In this document: positions 32,311 to 40,218 of the stretch, piece after piece | How positions within the stretch are numbered: position 1 is the first letter of the stretch | Layout of the letters: every line of letters begins with the position of its first letter | Assembly (NCBI GenBank): GCA_902791965.1 | Contig: CADAXZ010000007.1 | Span: 1-40,218 of the forward strand | Source: Candidatus Proelusimicrobium bovinum | GTDB taxonomy: Bacteria; Elusimicrobiota; Elusimicrobia; Elusimicrobiales; Elusimicrobiaceae | DNA: 40,218 bases | Direction of reading: 5' to 3' | The notes under the pieces: model-generated | Told to the model about the DNA's origin: nothing | The model's database searches: none | What the model saw: the letters and a program-made list of their open reading frames with translations, nothing else | Translations under genes and position numbers: made by a program

Positions 32311-32865
32311 TTAAGGCTGTTTTGACATCGGCATACGGAAAGATATAGGCCTGTCCCTGTTGGGAACTCTTTTAATAACTTCTATACTACCGCCTTTTTT
32401 ACAAATAAAATTATATCCCCGTTCGCACGCAAGGCCATACGGATTTTTACAAACTTGTCTTATATCATAAGAACATAAAAACGGTATAGCCGGCGGATAA
32501 GTTGTTACGGTTAAAGTGACATTGTTCCAAACATTTGTGCGTTCTATTTCAAGTTTTACTTTTTTTAATGCAAGAAATTTCCTCATAGCAGGATTATTAT
32601 AACCTATATAATCAACTACTTTCTTTTCTATATCTTTTTTAAGGAAAGTATTATCCCAGCCGTCGGCCCATTTAACAGCGCGGTGGCTTTCCAGTTGCCA
32701 GCGTTTAGCAGCATAAAAAGAGGCTATTTCCGCTTTCTGAACGACAATCAAAAGACCGTATATTTTTATAATAAAAAGCGTTAAAATAAAAAATATCGGG
32801 AACAGCAAAACGACTTCAGTCGTTGCCTGGCCTTTGCGGGATTTAAGAAAATTAAAAATTTTCAC
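32311..32865 (-). CDS. TadE-like pseudopilin
   Basis: A 184-aa protein with a TadE/TadF-type N-terminus. A basic leader KSRKGQ is followed by ATTEVVLLFPIFFILTLFIIKIYGLL, with the conserved Thr-Glu at the start of the hydrophobic helix. A soluble domain of about 140 residues contains three or four cysteines. Tad minor pilins help assemble Flp pili. No TadA ATPase, TadB/C or prepilin peptidase is in the window, so they must lie elsewhere if this is a Tad system. Its ATG overlaps the TadG-like stop by 4 bases. Confidence 0.78.
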   Translation of the reverse strand: MKIFNFLKSRKGQATTEVVLLFPIFFILTLFIIKIYGLLIVVQKAEIASFYAAKRWQLESHRAVKWADGWDNTFLKKDIEKKVVDYIGYNNPAMRKFLALKKVKLEIERTNVWNNVTLTVTTYPPAIPFLCSYDIRQVCKNPYGLACERGYNFICKKGGSIEVIKRVPNRDRPISFRMPMSKQP

Positions 32866-33944
32866 GGGAATATCCTCACTTGGTATTTTGGTGTAGGGTT
32901 AGGCCATACGCAGTTATTATCTTCTTTAGTACACTGTAAGGATGCCCTGACATGGTTATGCGGCTTATATTTCTTTAGATTAACATTAAAATAATTACTG
33001 GGTAAATTAAAAGGCTGGTTTATGTCAATACCTTTATAAAGTTTACGCAGTTTATTTATATACCCCCTGTCAACATAAGCATACTGAAATAATTTCCCGT
33101 CAAACATATTTTCTTCTTCAAGATTAAGAGTAATTGTTTTAGTTTCATCTGAGTAATCTTCAGGGTTTACATAATAAAATTCAATAATTTTTACATAAAC
33201 AGGGGAAGTTTTTGCTATATAATCTTTAAATATTTTTGCCCCCTGCTTACCGCATTCGCTTAATTTGCAATCACCTGCATTAAGATAATAACCTTTACGG
33301 AAAAATTCCCCGCCTTTACTTACTTTAAGATACACAGATTTTTGGTCCTCGTAAATACGGCTTATAAAATAATATATCAAAACATAAAGTTTTACCGCTT
33401 CAGGATTCCAGCCTATGGCATAGGCTTCGGCCAATGTTTTTGACATAATAGGATATGGTTTAGAATCATCTATATTAGGCGGATTAGCGGTATTCCATCC
33501 TTCTCTGGGATTTTCATCTTCCATTTCGTCAAAAAAGTCCAATTCCCATATAGTATCGGTTCTTTTAGGCTCGGAATCATAAGCATCCATAGCGGGGAAT
33601 GCACCGCCTTGGTAAAACAAATCATATAAAGTAAGAGTTTTGTTATTGGGGTTATCTTTCGGCCCAAACATTTTTTCCTTACCTGCAGGGTCTAAATTTT
33701 CCGCAAACAACCTAAACGGAAAAGCCCCGTTTGTATAAGCAACAGCATTCAAATATTGGGAAGTGTTTGTAAGTTCTACAAAGGCTGAAGTATCCAATGC
33801 AAACTGATGACGGATTTTTTCCCTTGAAACTTTAGCTGTTTCAAACAAAAGATAAATCACAAGCAAAATAGTAGGTATCAGCAAAATTGCAGGTAATACT
33901 ATTTGCGCTCTTTTGTTTTTTATCAGTTTAAATCCCAAAAACAT
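32862..33944 (-). CDS. TadG-like exported protein
   Basis: A 360-aa protein starting with KNKRAQIVLPAILLIPTILLVIYLLFETAKVS (from about 8), the layout of Tad/Flp-associated TadG/RcpC-like membrane proteins. A DTSAFVELTNTSQYLNAVAY helix resembles the TadG 'D-x-A-x-x-x-A' region. A large soluble domain follows. There is no von Willebrand MIDAS that I can see. It starts 5 bases after the Flp-like pilin and overlaps the TadE-like gene. The family call rests on the N-terminus and context. Confidence 0.68.
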   Translation of the reverse strand: MFLGFKLIKNKRAQIVLPAILLIPTILLVIYLLFETAKVSREKIRHQFALDTSAFVELTNTSQYLNAVAYTNGAFPFRLFAENLDPAGKEKMFGPKDNPNNKTLTLYDLFYQGGAFPAMDAYDSEPKRTDTIWELDFFDEMEDENPREGWNTANPPNIDDSKPYPIMSKTLAEAYAIGWNPEAVKLYVLIYYFISRIYEDQKSVYLKVSKGGEFFRKGYYLNAGDCKLSECGKQGAKIFKDYIAKTSPVYVKIIEFYYVNPEDYSDETKTITLNLEEENMFDGKLFQYAYVDRGYINKLRKLYKGIDINQPFNLPSNYFNVNLKKYKPHNHVRASLQCTKEDNNCVWPNPTPKYQVRIFP

Positions 33945-33949
33945 TTACC

Positions 33950-34123
33950 CTATCCTAAAATACTTCCTATTATTGTAAAAAATCCGCCTGCAAGTTCTTT
34001 ATGAAAAGTTACAATAAAAGCCAGCGCAACAGTAACTACCGTGCCGAGCATAAGGATAAACTCCACCGTCTGCTGGCCCCGTCTGTTGTTAATCTGCTTA
34101 AACGCTGTCTTTAATATTTTCAT
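33950..34123 (-). CDS. Flp-type pilin, 57 aa
   Basis: A small gene below common ORF cut-offs. The protein begins MKILKTAFKQINNRRG and continues QQTVEFILMLGTVVTVALAF, a type IVb prepilin signature. Cleavage after Gly16 leaves Glu at +5 and Phe at +6 (Flp pilins usually have Tyr), then one hydrophobic helix and a short tail ending IGSILG. The major Flp pilin is usually 50-80 aa. It begins 4 bases after the response-regulator stop and ends 5 bases before the TadG-like start, tying the regulator to the pilins. The ribosome site is weak (AGG). Confidence 0.75.
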   Translation of the reverse strand: MKILKTAFKQINNRRGQQTVEFILMLGTVVTVALAFIVTFHKELAGGFFTIIGSILG

Positions 34124-34127
34124 AATT

Positions 34128-34793
34128 TTACCTGTCAGAAGAAATTATACCTAATTTTATTGCTTTTACAACTGCCTCGGTTCTGCTGGTAACATCAAGT
34201 TTATGAAATGCACTGTTAAGATGATTTTTAATCGTTTTAACACTGCAACCTAACTCCAATGCAAGTTCCTTATTACTCATGCCTCTGCCTAACAAATCTA
34301 ATACGCGCACTTCTGTTTTTGTTAAAGTAGCCTGAACGGGAGTATTATTATCACCCATCTTTCTTAGGCCTTGTAAAAGTTTACCCATAAGTTGCTGGGG
34401 AATCATCAGCCCTTCCGAAGTAAAAGTGCGTATTGAATTTACAAGTTCGGCTGCGGGCAACATCTTTGAAAGGTATCCGTTTGCACCTGCTTGTATGGCT
34501 TCCATAACATGGGCTTCGTCTTCAAAACTGGAAAGCATAAGTATATTTACTTCCGGCTGGTTCTTTTTGATTTGCTTCGTAGCCGAAATACCGTCCAATT
34601 TAGGAAGTTTAATATCCATAAGTACAACTTCCGGTTTAAGTTTTTTGGTAAGGGCAACAGCCTCTTCCCCGTCGGATGCTTCGCCTACCACATCTATCCA
34701 CTTTTCCCCTTCTAAAACATCTTTTATTCCCTCACGAAAAAGTGTTTGGTCATCAGCGATAAGAACTTTAACTGTTTTTTTCTTTGCTGGCAT
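34128..34793 (-). CDS. NarL/FixJ-family response regulator
   Basis: A 221-aa regulator. The receiver domain (about 8-125) has the acidic pocket ADD (13-15), the phospho-acceptor Asp60 in VVLMDIKLP, and the S/K switch region (MLSSFE, LSKML). The C-terminal LuxR helix-turn-helix (about 155-215) has LTKTEVRVLDLLGRGMSNKE and SVKTIKNHLN. It probably receives phosphate from the adjoining kinases and controls this block. The ribosome site GAGGAG precedes ATG. Confidence 0.93.
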   Translation of the reverse strand: MPAKKKTVKVLIADDQTLFREGIKDVLEGEKWIDVVGEASDGEEAVALTKKLKPEVVLMDIKLPKLDGISATKQIKKNQPEVNILMLSSFEDEAHVMEAIQAGANGYLSKMLPAAELVNSIRTFTSEGLMIPQQLMGKLLQGLRKMGDNNTPVQATLTKTEVRVLDLLGRGMSNKELALELGCSVKTIKNHLNSAFHKLDVTSRTEAVVKAIKLGIISSDR

Positions 34794-34796
34794 AAT

Positions 34797-35927
34797 TTAC
34801 TCCTCATTACTTACAGGTAATGTAAAGATAAAAGTAGAACCGAAACCTTCCCCCTCGCTTTCGGCCCATATATTACCGTCGTGATTAAGCACTATATCCC
34901 GCGCTATTGAAAGCCCAAGGCCCAACCTTCCGCCCTGCCCTTTCTGATAGAAACTTTTAAACAACTCTTTTGTTTCCGCAGGATTTATACCTACTCCGCT
35001 ATCCTTAACAGATACTTTAGCATTTTTGTTGTCAATTTTCACTACCGAAATTGTAATTTTTCCGTTTTCGGGCGTATGGCGTATAGCATTTTCCGTTATA
35101 TTTGAGATTACTTGCCTTATTCTTTTAGGATCTCCGAATACGGTAATTTCTTCTTTGCCTTCAAAAGTCATAAAAATATCTTTTTGTTTTGCTTTTTCTT
35201 TAAAAATTTCAAAAGCGCTTTTTATTGAAGATGTAAGTTCAAAATTAGTTTTTTCCAAACGCAGTTTCCCTTTTTCTATCGCAGCCCAATCTACCAAATC
35301 CTTAACAAGCAGAAAAATTTGTCCCAAACTGTCTTCCATATACTGCATTTTGCGCTGTTGGTTTTCATCCGGCGTTTTTATGGTTTTTTTAAGCATATCA
35401 TAACTCATCTTAACTGCCATAAGGGAATTGGAAAGGTCGTGCGAAACAACCGAAAAGAATTTGCTTTTCATATTATTAAGATTACTTAAATCAGCATTAT
35501 TTTCTTTAAGTTGTTCCAACAGTTTGCGGTTGCTCTGCTCCAAATAAAACTTTTCCAAAGCCATTTTAATAGTACGCTTTAAATAATCAAAATCTACCGG
35601 TTTTATAAGAAAGTCATATACCGATTCCTGTATCGCTTTTACTACTGCATTTAAAGAAGCATGTGCTGTTATCATTATAATTTGTGATTGTGTATTAAAC
35701 TGTCTTATTTGTTTAACGGCATCAAGCCCTGTACCGTCCACCAAGTTATAATCCATTAAAATTACCGTAAAAAAATTATTATGCACAAGGGACATACATT
35801 CTTTTATACTGCCGGCCTGATATACATCATAACCTTCCATTTCCAAAAGTTCGCTTAAAGTCCCGCGCAAATTATCATCGTCATCAACAACAAGTATTTT
35901 TACCTGTTTTAAGTCAATATTTGTCAT
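34797..35927 (-). CDS. Receiver-histidine kinase hybrid
   Basis: A 376-aa cytoplasmic protein. An N-terminal receiver (10-125) has DDDD and phospho-acceptor Asp59, then a coiled linker. The HisKA has His163 in FFSVVSHDLSNSLMAVK, and the HATPase has N box NITENAIRHTP, DSGVGI and GRLGLGLSIA. It has no membrane segment. Reversed order (receiver first) suggests that phosphorylation by the upstream kinase tunes its own kinase activity. It overlaps the sensor kinase gene by 4 bases and lies 3 bases before the response regulator gene. Confidence 0.93.
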   Translation of the reverse strand: MTNIDLKQVKILVVDDDDNLRGTLSELLEMEGYDVYQAGSIKECMSLVHNNFFTVILMDYNLVDGTGLDAVKQIRQFNTQSQIIMITAHASLNAVVKAIQESVYDFLIKPVDFDYLKRTIKMALEKFYLEQSNRKLLEQLKENNADLSNLNNMKSKFFSVVSHDLSNSLMAVKMSYDMLKKTIKTPDENQQRKMQYMEDSLGQIFLLVKDLVDWAAIEKGKLRLEKTNFELTSSIKSAFEIFKEKAKQKDIFMTFEGKEEITVFGDPKRIRQVISNITENAIRHTPENGKITISVVKIDNKNAKVSVKDSGVGINPAETKELFKSFYQKGQGGRLGLGLSIARDIVLNHDGNIWAESEGEGFGSTFIFTLPVSNEE

Positions 35928-37756
35928 TTTGTTTCCCCGTAAATCTTAAAAATCATACTTATTTTTGTACCTTTGCCTTCTTCGCTTACAAGTTCTATTT
36001 GAACATTATTCCTGCCTGCGACTTTTTTAACTACTGCAAGGCCGAGGCCTGTTCCGCGCGCTTTAGTAGTAAAGAACGGCGTAAAAATATTTTCCCTTAT
36101 ATCTTTAGGAATGCCGGGGCCGCTGTCGCGTATACTCAATACTGCTGTGCCTGCTTCCCCGCCAAAAGTTTTTATTACCAAATGTCCGCCTTCCGGCATA
36201 ACCTCTATGGCATTGCCTATTATATTTCTTACTGCCTGCTTCATTTCCTCAGTATCTATTTTTACTATTAAAGAAGTCCCCGCAAATTCCGTAGAAACTT
36301 TTATATTTGCAGGCATAGGATAAGAGGCTAAAATCTCTTTAATATAAAGCGTTAAATCCGTAACGGAAAGTATTTGTTCGCGGCTTCGTGCATAGCCTAA
36401 AATTTCTTCTATAATACCGTTGGCCTGATTGATTTCCTGGTCAATTACGGATATGTTTTTAAGTATTTTAGGTTCGGCATTTTCCCCAAGTCTGGCCTTA
36501 ATAAGATATACTGCATTCTTAATTACCGCAAGAGGATTTTTTATTTCGTGGCTGACGATTGATGCCATTTGGCCGATGGCCGCCAATCTTTCTTTTTTAA
36601 TAAGTTCATTTAAAGCAGTACGCAGTTCCCTCGTTCTGCTGCCTACCCGCAACTGTAAAGACTGGTTAAGTTCTTGTAAATCCTGACGGTTCTGCTTCAT
36701 TTCCTCAAACTGGATTTTTATAGTATCTAACATTCGGGCAAAAGTCTTTGACAAAACACCTATTTCATTATCGGGCGCAGGCAAAGAAGGGACTTCATCT
36801 GCCCCCTGTTCTACGGCGGTTACGGCATTAGTCATTGCTTTTACAGGCCTTACTATAATTACAGTTAAATACAAAGATAAAATAACCAAACAAATAACCG
36901 CTGTAAAAATAACGGCCGCTAAAAGCATCGGAGATTTTTTTATATAAGATAAGAAAGGAAAAGACAAATCCTTAGAAGGTTTACCCGTAAAAACCACCCA
37001 GCCGCTTGAGGGAATTTCACTTAATACACCGCTGAAATTTCTGACCTCTACAAAACCGTAAATATCGTTTTTAACATAATTTATCAGTTGGGATATTTCA
37101 ATATTATAAGAATCATCCAATACGGTACTAATACCATCAGCACTTGAATAAATTAAAAAACCGTTTTTGGTAAATATTAAGGTTAAATTCTCTTTTGAAA
37201 CCGAAGATTCTATAAGTTCTTCAAAAAATTTTAAATCAAACTGCACTACAATCGCGCGGTTGGCATTATGTATTTTATTAGGGAATGCCATCGTAAGCGT
37301 TAACATTTTTTTAGACGGATTTTTATTTAAAGCGCCTATAAAAACTTTATTATTGTCTATTACGGTATAAATAATATCTGAAACACTTTCCTGATAATTT
37401 ATTTTAGGACGCATACCAAAATAAACTATCTCATGGCCTACCGCATCTAAAAATGATATACCGACTACAGAAGGATTCCTTGTTAAAAACATTTCTACAA
37501 GTTTGGAATAATTATTCCTGTCCAATCCTGCAGAACGAAGTTCCAATAAAGTAGAGATAAGTTTCTCATTTTGGGAAAGATAAGAAGCAGTTTCATTGCT
37601 TAAACGCACATTATATATTTCAAAATGTTTTTTATATTGCTCTTTCAAAACACTTTCCCAAGTCTGCAACATATAAAAACCAAACAATAATAACGGCAGT
37701 AAAGCCGCAATAAAAACAACGCCGAAAATAGTATGCCTTAAATGTCCGTTATTCAT
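35924..37756 (-). CDS. Membrane sensor histidine kinase
   Basis: A 610-aa kinase with an N-terminal membrane segment (about 8-30), an exported sensing domain (about 32-280) of double-Cache type by length and pattern, a second membrane segment ([21 protein letters not shown], near 283), HAMP (about 305-355), HisKA with His403 in [12 protein letters not shown], and HATPase with [21 protein letters not shown] and GTGLGLAVV. The ligand is unknown. There is no clear Shine-Dalgarno before the ATG. It is the first gene of a three-gene regulatory set feeding into the pilin genes. Confidence 0.93.
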   Translation of the reverse strand: MNNGHLRHTIFGVVFIAALLPLLLFGFYMLQTWESVLKEQYKKHFEIYNVRLSNETASYLSQNEKLISTLLELRSAGLDRNNYSKLVEMFLTRNPSVVGISFLDAVGHEIVYFGMRPKINYQESVSDIIYTVIDNNKVFIGALNKNPSKKMLTLTMAFPNKIHNANRAIVVQFDLKFFEELIESSVSKENLTLIFTKNGFLIYSSADGISTVLDDSYNIEISQLINYVKNDIYGFVEVRNFSGVLSEIPSSGWVVFTGKPSKDLSFPFLSYIKKSPMLLAAVIFTAVICLVILSLYLTVIIVRPVKAMTNAVTAVEQGADEVPSLPAPDNEIGVLSKTFARMLDTIKIQFEEMKQNRQDLQELNQSLQLRVGSRTRELRTALNELIKKERLAAIGQMASIVSHEIKNPLAVIKNAVYLIKARLGENAEPKILKNISVIDQEINQANGIIEEILGYARSREQILSVTDLTLYIKEILASYPMPANIKVSTEFAGTSLIVKIDTEEMKQAVRNIIGNAIEVMPEGGHLVIKTFGGEAGTAVLSIRDSGPGIPKDIRENIFTPFFTTKARGTGLGLAVVKKVAGRNNVQIELVSEEGKGTKISMIFKIYGETK

Positions 37757-37860
37757 ATTTGGGAAATATCTAAAAATATTTTAATAAAACTTTATTGCTT
37801 TTAAAATCAAAAATTTTAAAATATTAAAGATTTACTTTATAACTGTTTTAATATTAAAAA

Positions 37861-37886
37861 ATTGGGGCATATATTTATGCCCCAAT
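37861..37886 (-). terminator. Terminator after the thioredoxin-fold gene
   Basis: A perfect 11-bp stem (ATTGGGGCATA with TATGCCCCAAT) and a 4-base loop are followed by T6 on the minus strand. It separates the right-edge operon from the sensor kinase gene. The remaining gap to 37757 is AT-rich. Confidence 0.9.
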
Positions 37887-37907
37887 TTAATTTAAAACAA
37901 TAAACTA

Positions 37908-38861
37908 TTAGCAAGAACCGCTGGGTTGCTGGGCTGCAGCATTACCGCTGCCGTCTTTAACTTCATTCAACCCTTCAAATCCGGGCAATTTAGATAAAGC
38001 ATTCATATTTGTTCTGACTCTGCCTTCCCAAATTACGGTAGGAGAACTGTTTACACCGTTTACTTCGGTATATTTTGCTTCTTCCCTAAGCATATCAAGG
38101 CCTTCTTTCCAATGTTCTTTGAACATTTTAGGATCTAAGCCGGCTTTTTCTGCGGCATCGTCCCAAAGGCTGGAATGATAGTCTTTGTTCCTGATTTCAA
38201 GATATGTCCAGAATTTTTCAGGGGCATATTTCTTTACAATCAACTGTCTGACATCTTCTTCCCATTCGCCTGAACCGTGTAAACTGCTGAAATTATCACC
38301 ATAGCCGGCATTAACAATGTATCTTATATTTACTTTTACATTTTTAGGCATTTTACCCTGTTTATATGCTTCGATAATTTTATTTTCTGCCATTACACCG
38401 TAAGGGCATTGGGACATTACAAAAATTTCCAACTGGTTGGGAACTGCTTTTTTATTTAAGTCTATTCCGTTACCGGTTTGTTTTTCAAAAACGATAAAAT
38501 CACCGTAAGTGCGAAGTTGTCCGTTTTTAACTGCATCGCCGAATTTTTCTTCGGTAATTGCATTCTTTTCTACCAAATACAAAGGCATATAATCTAAATT
38601 AAGGCCTTTATATTTAGAATTTTTAAGAGCCTTTTTTCTGTCAACGGTAACTATATCAACTTTTACATTATCTTTACCGTCAGTAATATATCTTTTAAGC
38701 CCTTCATTAAGGCCTTCATCCTGACTCCCGTTAGGATTGCCTTTCAATTCAATAACAGTAATTGTAACTGTATTAGCATCGCTTTTTTCAGCCGCGGAGC
38801 AGGCCGTACTGCCTAACAAGGCCAAAAATAAGGCTAATGCCATAATCCTGTTGGTTTTCAT
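37908..38861 (-). CDS. Exported DsbA-fold protein with single-cysteine CPYG motif
   Basis: A 317-aa protein with a signal peptide ending near STAC-SAAE, perhaps a lipoprotein though the lipobox is imperfect. The first 120 residues are a helper domain. From about 145 a thioredoxin/DsbA-like fold starts with EIFVMSQCPYGVMAENKI and includes NSSPTVIWEGR, with the cis-Pro preceded by Ser. The usual CxxC is CPYG, so simple disulfide exchange is not expected. Such CPYG proteins may use one cysteine or bind partners. Ribosome site AGGAGG. A terminator follows. Confidence 0.78.
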   Translation of the reverse strand: MKTNRIMALALFLALLGSTACSAAEKSDANTVTITVIELKGNPNGSQDEGLNEGLKRYITDGKDNVKVDIVTVDRKKALKNSKYKGLNLDYMPLYLVEKNAITEEKFGDAVKNGQLRTYGDFIVFEKQTGNGIDLNKKAVPNQLEIFVMSQCPYGVMAENKIIEAYKQGKMPKNVKVNIRYIVNAGYGDNFSSLHGSGEWEEDVRQLIVKKYAPEKFWTYLEIRNKDYHSSLWDDAAEKAGLDPKMFKEHWKEGLDMLREEAKYTEVNGVNSSPTVIWEGRVRTNMNALSKLPGFEGLNEVKDGSGNAAAQQPSGSC

Positions 38862-38898
38862 TAATTTAATCCTCCTGATAACTTAATGCGTTTTGATT

Positions 38899-39210
38899 TT
38901 AAAAAGCGGAATTATCTTCAGCCGGGGCGGCAGAGGATTCTTCTGCTTCTTCAATTTCAAATCTGATACCTTTTATACCGAAAGAGCATAAAAGATTATA
39001 AACAAAAGCCAAGGCTAAACTGATTACAACAAGGCTTAAAGTTTGGGCTAAAGTCCACAAAACTATCTGCATAATTTTTTGGACAAAAGTATAATCGCTT
39101 AAATCACCTATTGCAAAAATAGCATTCAAAAAACTTAACACAAAAAGTACTAACGGATATACCGAAAATACCACCGAAAGCAAATTTATATTTTTAATTT
39201 CAAGTTTCAT
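38899..39210 (-). CDS. Small membrane protein with two helices; unknown function
   Basis: A 103-aa protein with hydrophobic segments at about 12-32 and 52-82, the second ending AFVYNLLCSFGIKGIRFEIE. This pattern (Y-N-L, then a Gly-rich bend and an acidic strand) recurs in small conserved transmembrane proteins of unknown function. An acidic tail EEAEESSAAPAEDNSAF follows. AAGGAG precedes the ATG. It lies between the sensor and the DsbA-fold gene. Confidence 0.65.
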   Translation of the reverse strand: MKLEIKNINLLSVVFSVYPLVLFVLSFLNAIFAIGDLSDYTFVQKIMQIVLWTLAQTLSLVVISLALAFVYNLLCSFGIKGIRFEIEEAEESSAAPAEDNSAF

Positions 39211-39226
39211 ATAATCTCCTTAAATC

Positions 39227-40218
39227 TTATTTATTTACTACCGAAAGAGGCTCTAACACTATTATAGTTCTTACTACCCCTCCTTTGGAAGATAACTGTA
39301 AAGTCTTTATGCCAAATGCCCTTCCGCCGCTTTGGGTTTTAGCCCTAAATATTTTACCCGGGTTATCCATAGCCTGCCCTACTATATGTACTATATCCTG
39401 CTGGGTCCCGCCGAAAATATCTAAAAGGTGTATCGGGCCTTCTTTGTTGATATGCAGTTCAAAATTTGCATGCATAATATTGTTATTTTCATCCACTACC
39501 AATGCCCTGCTGCCTTTCGGGATAGTTATTGCCAAGACAGAAGACCACCATTCCTGTTCGTAGTGATGACGGCTTTTGTCAATATTTTCTCTTTCCTCAA
39601 GTTCCTTCTTTACTTTATCTAAGAAATTTTCTACCGCACGCGCAAGTTCTCCTACCTCATCGGCACGGCTTGCGAAATCAAGTTGGAAACTCTTAGTAGA
39701 AATGTTATTGATACTGTCCGTAAGAGCCAAAATAGGCTTTGTTACATTTTTTATTACAAAAATGTAAAGAACAATACCCATAAGAATAAAAATCAAAAGA
39801 GAACCGAATAAATAGGTAAATAAAGCATTGCTTATATCCGCTTTTACCTGTTCCCTTGAAACATCAAAACTGACAACACCGGCCACTTTACCGTCTTTAG
39901 CCTTTAAGGGGATTGCTATTTCATAAGCATTTCCGTCGTCTTTTAAAATAACCCTATGAATACCGTTATTTAAGGCTTCAAGGACAGCATCCGTATCAAG
40001 ATACCCCCCGCGGTGGTATTCCGAAAGGGACATCTTTATTTTGTTAGGATCTTTATGCCAGCGGATAGTACCGTTGCCGTTAAAGTAGACTATATTATTG
40101 ATTCTTGTATCTTGTCTTGGCCAACTGGAAATTACATCAACTTCCTGTATAGTAATTATGTCTTTAAGTCCGGCTTCCTCAGCATATTTGCGAATAATTT
40201 CTGATTCAAAAGTATTTA
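39227..40218 (-). CDS. Membrane sensor with Cache-like domain and HAMP, 5' end outside the window
   Basis: The reading frame is open to the window edge, so only the C-terminal part (about 330 residues) is seen. It has the end of a Cache-type exported domain (ITIQEVDVISSWPRQDTR to VAGVVSFDVSRE), a membrane segment (ALFTYLFGSLLIFILMGIVLYIFVI), and HAMP (KPILALTDSINNIST, then DEVGELARAVENF). A coiled coil is followed by a PAS-like domain (ALVVDENNNIMHANFELH). It ends there without kinase, GGDEF or methyl-accepting domains, so it may signal through a partner. An internal ATG at 40033 is not the true start. Confidence 0.75.
   Translation of the reverse strand, partial: NTFESEIIRKYAEEAGLKDIITIQEVDVISSWPRQDTRINNIVYFNGNGTIRWHKDPNKIKMSLSEYHRGGYLDTDAVLEALNNGIHRVILKDDGNAYEIAIPLKAKDGKVAGVVSFDVSREQVKADISNALFTYLFGSLLIFILMGIVLYIFVIKNVTKPILALTDSINNISTKSFQLDFASRADEVGELARAVENFLDKVKKELEERENIDKSRHHYEQEWWSSVLAITIPKGSRALVVDENNNIMHANFELHINKEGPIHLLDIFGGTQQDIVHIVGQAMDNPGKIFRAKTQSGGRAFGIKTLQLSSKGGVVRTIIVLEPLSVVNK

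Overview
The window looks like the chromosome of a Gram-negative bacterium of low to moderate GC with short intergenic gaps. Prolipoprotein signal peptidase, a PBP4-type carboxypeptidase, lipoprotein signal peptides and an OmpA-like domain all point to a double-membrane envelope. The mix of NADP-glutamate dehydrogenase, BioY, TM2, Tad-like pilins and large unfamiliar envelope proteins would suit Elusimicrobiota (for example a gut Elusimicrobium relative), but this is an inference from gene content and was not tested. No phage, IS element, CRISPR array, tRNA or rRNA was seen.

Left part (1-8440): a tight minus-strand operon runs ileS, lspA, a TPR lipoprotein, a divergent P-type ATPase, queF and a membrane-anchored unknown, and ends in a terminator at 198-230. 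A DtxR/MntR-type metal regulator diverges from ileS. Its apparent operator overlaps its promoter and its start codon. A TM2 protein follows.

Middle part (8552-22196): gdhA and pyrR converge on a shared bidirectional terminator. pyrR is preceded by a 26-codon leader ORF, two U6 tracts and an intrinsic terminator that overlaps the leader stop, the layout of an E. coli pyrBI-type attenuator. Then come a dacB-like endopeptidase with a large membrane protein, bioY, a MATE exporter with a 41-aa gene behind it, a cold-shock gene with a structured leader, a methyltransferase, glutamate formimidoyltransferase overlapping a class V aminotransferase (SerC-like), rsmA, and a TPR gene split by a one-base frameshift.

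Right part (22216-37756): the most unusual region. A sensor kinase, a receiver-kinase hybrid and a NarL-type regulator overlap or abut. Four bases after the last of these lies a 57-aa Flp-type pilin, followed by TadG-like and TadE-like proteins. Six large, mostly unrecognised membrane-anchored proteins continue on the same strand. They include two pairs of paralogues and a 1159-aa protein ending in an OmpA-like domain. Three strong promoters (TTGACA, 17-bp spacer) serve this block. Two of them make transcripts that begin with a nearly identical 57-nt structured leader. I infer one co-regulated envelope or surface apparatus that has no description I recognise.

Right edge (37908-40218): a DsbA-fold protein with a single active-site cysteine, a small membrane protein, and the 3' part of a membrane sensor cut by the window end.
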